A stretch of DNA of 13,949 bases from Planctomycetales bacterium (GTDB lineage Bacteria > Planctomycetota > Planctomycetia > Planctomycetales > Planctomycetaceae). This document shows, in pieces, positions 9,187-13,949 of the stretch (its first letter is position 1; each line of letters starts with the position of its first letter). Both the position numbers and the translations under genes were made by a program. The notes under the pieces were generated by a model. That model ran no database searches and was not told the DNA's origin. It saw only the letters and a list, made by a program, of their open reading frames with translations. The DNA is taken from the NCBI GenBank assembly GCA_020050375.1, contig JAGVKR010000440.1, positions 1 to 13,949 of the forward strand. Direction: 5' to 3'.

Positions 9187-9201
9187 GTCAATGTATTGAC
9201 T
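9187..9201 (+). promoter_or_regulatory. Operator-like palindrome overlapping a -35-like hexamer upstream of the BBP7 gene
   Basis: GTCAAT-GT-ATTGAC (9187-9200) is a perfect 6+6 palindrome. Its right half overlaps TTGACT (9196-9201), a 5/6 match to the -35 consensus, but no good -10 lies 16-18 nt further on, and GATACT at 9225 is too far away. A further half-site, ATTGAC, occurs at 9077-9082. It is about 130 nt upstream of the start codon. Regulator binding is an inference from symmetry only. Confidence 0.35.
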
Positions 9202-9290
9202 TTATTGCTGGAACCGGATTCTCCGATACTAAGGAAAGTATTGGTCAACCGAGAGGGGTCGGTCTGCAAACTCGTTCAATCGCAGATCCC

Positions 9291-9303
9291 CCGCCAGTGG
9301 CGG
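9291..9303 (+). promoter_or_regulatory. Small hairpin just before the BBP7 ribosome binding site
   Basis: CCGCC-AGT-GGCGG forms a perfect 5-bp GC stem, ending 10 nt before the GAGG Shine-Dalgarno core at 9314-9317. It could shape the translation initiation region, or it could be chance in GC-rich sequence. Confidence 0.3.
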
Positions 9304-9328
9304 CGCCAACTCCGAGGGGGGGTTCGAA

Positions 9329-10429
9329 ATGCGGCACGCTTTATTCTCGATGTCGTTGCTGGCAGCGATCTGCAGCAGCGCCATTCCGGCAAGCGCTCAG
9401 GAGCGCTCTGACTTCCAACAGGTCGGGTACTCCCAGGCCTTCGACGAAACTTCGGACGACGCGGTCGACTTCGACGATTTCGTCGTCCCCGATCCCCGGT
9501 ACGACTGGGAGCTTTCGGACGGCCCGGCCGACATCAATGAGCTCTTTGCCCCGCCCGACTTCGAGCATTACTTCCAGGCCGACGTCCTCTGGCTGGCCCG
9601 GATCCACTCCGCCGATACGCCCGTCTCGATCGTGCTCCCGGGGAATCAGGTCGTCCTCACCGCCAAAGACGCCAGTCAGACCGACATGTTCCGGCCGGGT
9701 GCGCTCTTGACCCTCGGCCGGCGATTTGACCAGGTCTCGGCGGTGGAATTGACGTTTTTCGGCTTCAACAACTGGAAGAACTCTTCCCAGGTGACCGGTG
9801 CCGCAAACCTGAGCATTCCTGGAACGCTGGCCAACATCACGCAGGATTATATCTTCGCCGACCGGATGCAGATTGATTACGTCTCGAGCCTGTACAACGT
9901 GGAAGGCAACTACACGCAAACCATCTCCGGTCTCCAGCTATTGACCGGTTTCCGCTACATTCGCCTCAACGAATCGTTCAACCTCCAGTCCGAAGTGGAC
10001 GTCCTTGACTCCACGAGCAACTATCTCGTGCGCGCCAAGAACAACCTGATCGGCGGTCAGCTCGGCGTGGGCTTCAGCTCACAATGGGATCGGCTGACGG
10101 TCGACCTGCTCGGAAAGTTTGGCGTGTTCGCCAACGTCGCCGAGCAGAATACGCTCATGAAGGATCTCAACGACACATTCATCCGCCGCAATTTTCAGGA
10201 TCACGTCGTCGCCACATCGGTGCTCGGCGAAGCGGGCATCAACGGGTCGTTCCGGGTCTTCGACTGGTTGTTCATTCGCGGCGGCTACCGCTTCATCTGG
10301 ATCAACAACGTCGCCCTGGCCCCCGATCAATTGAATTTCACCGACGCGCCTGGCTCGGGCCAGTCGGTCGATCCCCACGGCTACCTCTACCTGCATGGCG
10401 GCAATGTCGGTGCGGAGGTCCGCTGGTAA
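9329..10429 (+). CDS. BBP7 (DUF1551)-family outer-membrane beta-barrel protein
   Basis: The product is 366 aa. A signal peptide is clear: positively charged MRH, a hydrophobic core (residues 4-20), then an ASA|Q cleavage site after residue 23. After an acidic linker (about 24-70) the sequence turns into alternating amphipathic strands typical of the planctomycete barrel family BBP7: a strand with YFQADVLWLAR near 75, LTLGRRFDQVSAVELTFFGF near 130, LLTGFRYIRLNE, LIGGQLGVGFSSQW and LFIRGGYRFIWINNVALAP. It ends in EVRW, with the terminal aromatic residue common in outer-membrane barrels. The start is supported by GAGGGGGG upstream (core GAGG at 9314-9317). The family is abundant in Planctomycetes and its substrate is unknown, so a porin-like or structural role in the outer membrane is the usual inference. 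Terminators on both sides suggest it is transcribed alone. Confidence 0.88.
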   Translation: MRHALFSMSLLAAICSSAIPASAQERSDFQQVGYSQAFDETSDDAVDFDDFVVPDPRYDWELSDGPADINELFAPPDFEHYFQADVLWLARIHSADTPVSIVLPGNQVVLTAKDASQTDMFRPGALLTLGRRFDQVSAVELTFFGFNNWKNSSQVTGAANLSIPGTLANITQDYIFADRMQIDYVSSLYNVEGNYTQTISGLQLLTGFRYIRLNESFNLQSEVDVLDSTSNYLVRAKNNLIGGQLGVGFSSQWDRLTVDLLGKFGVFANVAEQNTLMKDLNDTFIRRNFQDHVVATSVLGEAGINGSFRVFDWLFIRGGYRFIWINNVALAPDQLNFTDAPGSGQSVDPHGYLYLHGGNVGAEVRW

Positions 10430-10498
10430 TCGGCGGGCAACCGCGAATCGGCTCCTTTGATTCCTTCATCCGATCTGTGATTCCGAAGCTCGTCACCT

Positions 10499-10536
10499 AC
10501 CGGCAAGGGACAACCTCGTCCCTCGCCGGTTGTTTC
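10499..10536 (+). terminator. Probable terminator after the BBP7 gene
   Basis: ACCGGCAAGGGAC (10499-10511) pairs with GTCCCTCGCCGGT (10518-10530) with a single A-C mismatch and a six-base loop. The following tract TGTTTC is only moderately T-rich. It lies 69 nt after the stop codon, in the right place and direction. Confidence 0.7.
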
Positions 10537-10618
10537 GTTCGAATGGGACTTACAGATCAGCGACGAAAGCGGCCGCCCGTTGGGCTTGAACGCGAGCCAT
10601 TCGACGATCATTTCCCCA

Positions 10619-10647
10619 TTGGAAAAAATTGTATACCTATGTATACT
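10619..10647 (+). promoter_or_regulatory. Orphan sigma70-like promoter with paired GTATAC operator-like sites
   Basis: TTGGAA (10619-10624), a 17-nt spacer and TATACT (10642-10647) make a good housekeeping-type promoter. Two self-complementary GTATAC boxes at 10631-10636 and 10641-10646, separated by CTAT, overlap the spacer and the -10, as an operator would. No plus-strand gene follows, and transcription would run into the 138-bp repeat at 10676. It may drive a small RNA or be the remnant control region of a lost gene. Confidence 0.45.
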
Positions 10648-10675
10648 ATTGGGGTCTCGCCGCTTGCGCTGTGAG

Positions 10676-10813
10676 CGTAATCGTTCACAGCCCGGGGACT
10701 GGCTTATTTTTCCCGCATCCCGGTGAGCGACTTCCGTTACCTCGGCTTGGCGCGGTCCGCCAACAGTCGGGAACACTGTGCCTGTCCCCCGTCCGGAGCT
10801 GTGAACGTTTGCG
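10676..10813 (+). repeat. 138-bp MITE-like inverted-repeat element, copy A
   Basis: This matches, without gaps, the reverse complement of 12408-12545: by my hand alignment about 16 differences in 138 positions (around 88% identity). Its ends are imperfect inverted repeats: CGTAATCGTTCACAGCCC on the left, against CGCAAACGTTCACAGCTC read inward from the right (14 of 18 match). Inside lie GGGGACTGGCT...TTTTTCCCG and an inverted partner, TGTGCCTGTCCCC, plus a central hairpin TTGGCG-CGGTC-CGCCAA (10747-10763). It encodes no protein. The 13-mer TTGCGCTGTGAGC occurs on both flanks (10664-10676 and 10809-10821). Such elements are generally moved in trans by a transposase, and none is present in the window. 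Confidence 0.85.
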
Positions 10814-10860
10814 CTGTGAGCTATTGTTCGCCGGATATCCCGTTCCTGGTGAGCGACTTC
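10813..10860 (+). repeat. Decayed partial copy of the 138-bp element
   Basis: Immediately after copy A, GCTGTGAGC (10813-10821) and then TCCTGGTGAGCGACTTC (10844-10860) recur in the same order as in and around copy A (10668-10676 and 10718-10734, the latter 16 of 17 identical). The spacing is about 19 nt shorter. This is best read as a tandem, internally deleted fragment. The right boundary is uncertain. Confidence 0.5.
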
Positions 10861-10899
10861 GCCGATCGGCGACAGCCCTGCCGATTCCCATCGCCGCGA

Positions 10900-10933
10900 T
10901 TTCAAAAATGTGCAACTCCACACATTTTTGAAA
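10900..10933. other. Perfect 13-bp AT-rich hairpin in the intergenic region
   Basis: TTTCAAAAATGTG (10900-10912) pairs perfectly with CACATTTTTGAAA (10921-10933) across an eight-base loop. Neither strand shows a T-run immediately after the stem, so it is not a standard terminator, although the arm itself contains five T residues. The AAAATGTG core is also found in the 138-bp elements, so it may be related to them. The rest of 10531-11124 shows no convincing gene. Confidence 0.55.
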
Positions 10934-11004
10934 AACGTATGAAACATGAGCTTGCTCGTCCGTTGGACGACCAGAGGCTCACTGGCTCGATCGCCATCAA
11001 CGAA

Positions 11005-11030
11005 ACAGGGGGGACCGAAGTCCCCCCTGT
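11005..11030 (-). terminator. UUCG-tetraloop terminator hairpin downstream of the DUF3467 gene
   Basis: Read on the minus strand, ACAGGGGGGAC-TTCG-GTCCCCCCTGT is a perfect 11-bp stem closed by a C(UUCG)G tetraloop, an unusually stable RNA loop. It lies about 95 nt after the stop codon of the minus-strand gene. The T-run after the stem is very short (TT then CG), so it may instead be an RNA-stabilising 3' hairpin. Confidence 0.55.
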
Positions 11031-11124
11031 CGATGTCGCATTCGCTCGAACGGCGGTCACACCTGCGATAGTGCACACGTCGGTGCAACAGCCGAAGTCC
11101 TGCCGGTTCGCTGGCGCTCGCTTG

Positions 11125-11451
11125 TTACCGTGCCTTTTGCGGCACGATGCGCTTGGTGATGTCGGTTTCCAGCACACCGAACGCCTCTTCGTGGCGCTGC
11201 AGCGAAACGGCGAGCGTGTGCCAAAGACGCTTCGCGGTGTAGTAGTTCATCACGAGCCGCTCGGAGATCTTGACCGGCGTGTTGACGTTGCCGATCGGCT
11301 GCGTATTCAGCCCGAAATCCAGAATCAACTCTTCGGGAGAGCCGGTCACTCGCGCGAAGTTCGTGTAGATCGGCTCGAGCGTATCGGGCTCGATCGTGGG
11401 CTGAATCTGCGGGGCAGGACTTCCGGTCTCGGGTTGGTCGCTCTTGGCCAT
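11125..11451 (-). CDS. DUF3467-family protein
   Basis: The product is 108 aa. After a polar, Pro-rich N-terminus (1-25), residues 27-47 read EPIYTNFARVTGSPEELILDF and then G, the characteristic opening of DUF3467. It continues with a basic strand (VKISERLVM, about 60-68), the helix YYTAKRLWHTLAVSLQRHEE and the motif FGVLE. DUF3467 proteins are small, cytoplasmic-looking and of unknown function. They are widespread in bacteria, including Planctomycetes. No signal peptide or membrane segment is present. The start is supported by GAGG on the minus strand (11461-11464) at a spacing of nine bases. It lies 102 nt downstream of another minus-strand gene, and a perfect TATAAT box in that gap suggests it can be transcribed on its own. 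Confidence 0.85.
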   Translation of the reverse strand: MAKSDQPETGSPAPQIQPTIEPDTLEPIYTNFARVTGSPEELILDFGLNTQPIGNVNTPVKISERLVMNYYTAKRLWHTLAVSLQRHEEAFGVLETDITKRIVPQKAR

Positions 11452-11535
11452 GGATGTTTTCCTCGGGAGATTGAGACGTGAATCAAAGCGCTGGATCGTC
11501 GCCTCGTGGCAAAGCGCCGTGGCAACCGGGTCGGC

Positions 11536-11541
11536 ATTATA
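11536..11541 (-). promoter_or_regulatory. Perfect -10 box (TATAAT) for the DUF3467 gene
   Basis: TATAAT reads on the minus strand at 11541-11536, about 85 nt before the start codon, in otherwise GC-rich sequence. The matching -35 is poor at 16-19 nt spacing (for example TACGCA), so activity may need an activator or depend on flanking bases. Assigned by position and consensus only. Confidence 0.4.
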
Positions 11542-11553
11542 CCGAAATCGCGG

Positions 11554-11952
11554 CTAACGTGCGTAGCCCATCTGGGCGGCGCCGGGAGTTCCGTAGCCAT
11601 ATCCGCCCGGCGGGCAGGAAGGGCCGCCGTAAGGCTGGCCGTACCCCGGCGAATAATACGTGCCCGGGCCGATGTAAGGAGCGAGCTCGGCCGGCGTATA
11701 GTCGAGCCGGCGGTACGTGCGGCACGACTTCCGCGAATGATAGATCGCGTGCATGCGGAGCTTATTGCAGAACGACATGCCTCGACAGCACCGCGGTGCC
11801 TCGCAGTCGTCCGCTTCGCATTCCGCCCCCGATTCAATGACGGTCGTGCCGGACCCGGACCCTTGGGCCGAGGCCCGATTGCTCAAACCCACCGTCAATC
11901 CCAGTGCCGCGCATCCCAGCGCGATCCCGGTCTGCCATGTTCGTTTCGCCAT
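11554..11952 (-). CDS. Small exported Cys-rich, Gly/Tyr-rich hypothetical protein
   Basis: The product is 132 aa. A signal peptide is evident: basic MAKR, a hydrophobic segment (about 8-24) and an ASA|Q cleavage site after residue 29. The mature part has two sections. Residues 41-80 contain six cysteines (45, 50, 55, 56, 62, 77) with basic residues between them. Residues 95-132 are rich in Gly, Tyr and Pro (PGYGQPYGG, CPPGGYGYGTPG), with one more Cys at 113. The pattern suggests a disulphide-stabilised or metal-binding exported protein with a flexible sticky tail. I do not recognise a named family. AAAGG (minus strand, 11964-11960) lies seven bases before ATG. It is followed on the same strand by the DUF3467 gene. 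Confidence 0.75.
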   Translation of the reverse strand: MAKRTWQTGIALGCAALGLTVGLSNRASAQGSGSGTTVIESGAECEADDCEAPRCCRGMSFCNKLRMHAIYHSRKSCRTYRRLDYTPAELAPYIGPGTYYSPGYGQPYGGPSCPPGGYGYGTPGAAQMGYAR

Positions 11953-11976
11953 GGGAACACCTTTCCCGATGTCTGC

Positions 11977-12005
11977 ATATTGGTGCTGTTAAATCCAACT
12001 GTCTA
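11977..12005 (-). promoter_or_regulatory. Weak candidate promoter for the exported Cys-rich gene
   Basis: On the minus strand, TAGACA (12005-12000, 5/6 to the -35) is followed after 17 nt by CAATAT (11982-11977, only 3/6 to the -10). Position and spacing fit, but the -10 is poor. Confidence 0.25.
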
Positions 12006-12407
12006 CATGATTCGACCTTGGCCGAAGAACGCGATTACTCATTCCCTGCCGACCACGCGCACAGAAGCCGATTTAGCGGTTAGTCCGTCGACAAAGGCGA
12101 TACAGGCGGAATAATTGGAATTCGGCGCGCCGCGATCGGGAACGAATTGCCGGAACGGATCGCAAAACCAGCAAAGCTTGCGCTCTCGTTGCAGATTGCC
12201 AATTTGCGGCCCCCGCCAGGCCTCAAATCGAATCGACATTCCGAATACTGGGACGCCGTTCTGCAAAACGTGATGGTGGATTGATCTGGTCGTTTGCACG
12301 CCGAATCGAGAAAATGATCGTCTTGTCACGGGCCGATAGGAGACTTGGGAGCTTCATCACGCACTAAAACCGTTGCGTATTGATCGTTCCCCACTGGAAG
12401 TGCCGAT
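12006..12407. other. Intergenic stretch without a convincing gene
   Basis: About 400 nt between the exported-protein gene and the second repeat element. A 96-aa minus-strand frame (12039-12329) exists, but it has no signal peptide, recognised motif or clear ribosome site. A GC palindrome, CGGCGCGCCG, is at 12123-12132. I see no tRNA, hairpin terminator or repeat that I could support. Confidence 0.4.
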
Positions 12408-12545
12408 CGTAACCGTTCACAGCCCAGGAAGGGGGACAGGCACATTTTTCCCGACAATTGGCGGACCGCGCCAAGCCGAGGCAGCGGACGTCGCTCACTG
12501 GGACGCGGGAAAAATGAGCCAGTCCCCGGGCTGTGAACGGTTACG
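12408..12545 (-). repeat. 138-bp MITE-like inverted-repeat element, copy B
   Basis: This copy is in opposite orientation to 10676-10813 and better preserved. Its ends are perfect 18-bp inverted repeats: CGTAACCGTTCACAGCCC at 12408-12425 and the complement at 12528-12545. An inner inverted pair, GGGGACAGGCACATTTTT and (complement) GGGGACTGGCTCATTTTT, follows. The centre has the hairpin TTGGCG-GACCG-CGCCAA (12458-12474). The five bases CCGAT stand directly against both outer ends (12403-12407 and 12546-12550), as expected for a target-site duplication. No coding capacity is apparent. Confidence 0.88.
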
Positions 12546-12592
12546 CCGATCGTCGTTCCGCTGATGAGGAGGCTCGTTCCCCGAATTCGCCT

Positions 12593-13949
12593 ATGGTTGC
12601 CACAGATTCTCGTTGGCTGCATTTGCTGAAGGCTGGCGGCCGTCCAGAGCAGGCGCGCCTCTCACGATGTCGGACGCTCGCCGAGCGAGTTTTACGGCTG
12701 TCCGACGAGATGCAGGGCGCGACCGACGCCGAGCTGCGGCGCCTCTCTGCCGAGCTGCGCTGGCGATCCAAATCGGGCGAGGACCTGGCGACCATCGTCC
12801 CCAGGGCGTACGCCCTGATGCACCAGGCGTGCCGGCGAACACTGGGCCTTTCGGCTTATCCGGTGCAGGTCATGGGAGCCCTGGCCCTCGTCGACGGGGG
12901 CATTGTCGAGATGCAGACCGGCGAAGGGAAAACGCTCACCGCGCTGATGCCGGCGTTTCTGCGGGCCTTGCCGGGCAAGGGATGCCACGTGGTGACGGTC
13001 AACGACTACCTCGCCACGCGCGATGCCGAGTGGAGCCGACCCGCCTACGAATTGCTCGGGATGACGGTCGGCTGCATCGAAACACCGATGGACTCCGACG
13101 CGCGCAAACCGCAGTACGCCCGCGACATCACCTATGCGACTTCCAAAGAGCTCGGGTTCGATTTTCTGCGCGATCGACTGCGACTGGATGCCGACGGCAA
13201 ACCGGGAGGTGATGGAATCGTTCAAAGGGGAACCTACTTCGCCCTCATCGACGAAGCCGACAGCGTGCTGATCGACGACGCTCGAACACCGTTGATCATC
13301 GCCGTTTCGCAGCCTACGGATGCAGCCATGGTCGATCTGTATCGCTGGGGCTCTCGGACGGCGGACCGGCTCGAAGCCGGAACCGAATACGTGTTCGATC
13401 CACAGCGGCGCACCGCCTGGTTGACAGTGGCCGGTTGCCGCAAGGTCCTGCTGACCTCGGCCCCCCCCAGCCTGAAGTCGATCGACACCGAGCAGATCTA
13501 TCGCCAGGTCGAACGCGCGCTGACGGCCCGGTTTGGCTTCTCGCTCGATCGCGACTACGTCATCGTCGATGACGAAATCGTGATCGTCGATGAATCGACC
13601 GGACGGATGATGGACGGTCGCAAATGGCAGGAAGGCCTGCACCAGGCAATCGAAGCCAAGGAGCAGTTGACGATCACTCCGAAAACGCAATCGGCGGCCC
13701 AGATCACCGTGCAACGCTTCTTTCGCCAGTACACGCACCTGGCCGGCATGACGGGAACCGGCTCGCAGGTCAGCCGCGAGCTCAATCGCACCTACAAGCT
13801 GAATGTCACCGTCATTCCCACGCATCGCCCCTGCCTGCGGCAGGGATTGCCCGCGCGGGTTTTCGCGACGCGCGAAGCCAAGCTGCACGCCGTGGCGGTC
13901 GAAATCGACGTCCTTGTGAAGGCCGGACGCGCGGTGCTGGTCGGCACGC
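12593..13949 (+). CDS. SecA-type preprotein translocase ATPase, divergent paralog, 3' partial
   Basis: 452 codons are present and the frame runs off the right edge. SecA landmarks appear in order: Walker A MQTGEGKT (107-114), VVTVNDYLATRDAEW (133-147), ITYATSKELGFDFLRDRL (179-196), Walker B with DEADSVLIDDARTPLII (220-236), a preprotein-crosslinking region of about 94 aa, VDESTGR (332-338), LHQAIEAKE (349-357), AGMTGTG (384-390) and IPTHRP (408-413). SecA drives Sec-dependent export through SecYEG by ATP hydrolysis. The signature is altered where housekeeping SecA usually has MKTGEGKT, TNNE(F/L)GFDYLRDNM and IPTNRP, which suggests an accessory, SecA2-like paralog (inference). The C-terminal scaffold and zinc tail lie outside the window. 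The chosen ATG gives an N-terminus of normal SecA length. A strong GAGGAGG at 12566-12572 is 20 nt away, unusually far, with no in-frame start codon nearer. Copy B of the 138-bp element ends 47 bp upstream. Confidence 0.9.
   Translation, partial: MVATDSRWLHLLKAGGRPEQARLSRCRTLAERVLRLSDEMQGATDAELRRLSAELRWRSKSGEDLATIVPRAYALMHQACRRTLGLSAYPVQVMGALALVDGGIVEMQTGEGKTLTALMPAFLRALPGKGCHVVTVNDYLATRDAEWSRPAYELLGMTVGCIETPMDSDARKPQYARDITYATSKELGFDFLRDRLRLDADGKPGGDGIVQRGTYFALIDEADSVLIDDARTPLIIAVSQPTDAAMVDLYRWGSRTADRLEAGTEYVFDPQRRTAWLTVAGCRKVLLTSAPPSLKSIDTEQIYRQVERALTARFGFSLDRDYVIVDDEIVIVDESTGRMMDGRKWQEGLHQAIEAKEQLTITPKTQSAAQITVQRFFRQYTHLAGMTGTGSQVSRELNRTYKLNVTVIPTHRPCLRQGLPARVFATREAKLHAVAVEIDVLVKAGRAVLVGT

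Noticed and set aside
10664..10821. 13-bp TTGCGCTGTGAGC repeat as a clean target-site duplication of copy A
   Set aside because: It overlaps the element ends as defined by copy B and continues into a decayed tandem copy, so tandem duplication explains it at least as well.
10387..11088. 233-aa minus-strand open frame
   Set aside because: It spans the BBP7 3' end, a terminator, an operator-like site and the repeat element. No protein-like pattern.
10723..11481. 252-aa plus-strand open frame
   Set aside because: It starts inside repeat copy A, crosses hairpins and runs antisense through the DUF3467 gene. No ribosome site or motif is visible.
12039..12329. 96-aa minus-strand open frame in an otherwise empty stretch
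   Set aside because: No recognised motif, no signal peptide and no clear ribosome site. It could be a small gene or a remnant, but the sequence does not support calling it.
13301..13590. Possible truncation of the SecA preprotein-crosslinking domain
   Set aside because: It is shorter than in E. coli SecA, but counting about 94 residues between ARTPLII and VDESTGR gives nearly the length found in Bacillus-type SecA, so it is within the normal range.
12692..13888. 398-aa minus-strand open frame
   Set aside because: Antisense to the SecA-type gene, whose motifs are unmistakable.

Overview
The window looks like a GC-rich planctomycete chromosome, probably a member of the Planctomycetales. The reasons are a giant secreted protein built from Calx-beta, propeller and beta-helix modules, a BBP7/DUF1551-type outer-membrane barrel, a DUF3467 protein, a divergent SecA and planctomycete-style intergenic repeats. 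The species cannot be named from the sequence alone.

Layout. Positions 3-8930 (+) hold one enormous gene that enters from the left edge, so its N-terminus and export signal are missing. It encodes at least 2,975 residues of purely extracellular architecture. In order these are a beta-rich N-terminal region, a Calx-beta pair, a sialidase-like (Asp-box) propeller interrupted by a six-bladed NHL-type propeller, a second Calx-beta pair, a right-handed beta-helix, an Ig-like domain, five tandem repeats of about 120 aa, and a C-terminal region with a repeat of about 77 aa that I do not recognise. A strong intrinsic terminator (9017-9058) closes it. After a leader of about 270 nt with an operator-like palindrome comes a 366-aa outer-membrane beta-barrel protein (9329-10429), then a hairpin terminator.

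Positions 10531-11124 hold no convincing gene. They contain an orphan promoter/operator-like site, one 138-bp inverted-repeat element, a decayed fragment of the same element, and hairpins. Two minus-strand genes follow: a small exported Cys- and Gly/Tyr-rich protein (11554-11952) and, downstream of it, a DUF3467 protein (11125-11451) with a UUCG-loop terminator. After another gene-poor stretch (11953-12407), a second 138-bp element lies in opposite orientation, ending 47 bp before a SecA-type ATPase gene (12593 to the right edge, incomplete).

How the genes fit together. The giant protein and the BBP7 protein are both cell-envelope or surface proteins, but a terminator separates them, so they are neighbours rather than a clear operon. 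The SecA paralog is an export motor, but nothing here shows that it serves these particular proteins. The most notable items are the nested propellers, the unrecognised C-terminal repeat, and the MITE-like element pair, one copy of which sits in the 5' region of the SecA gene.
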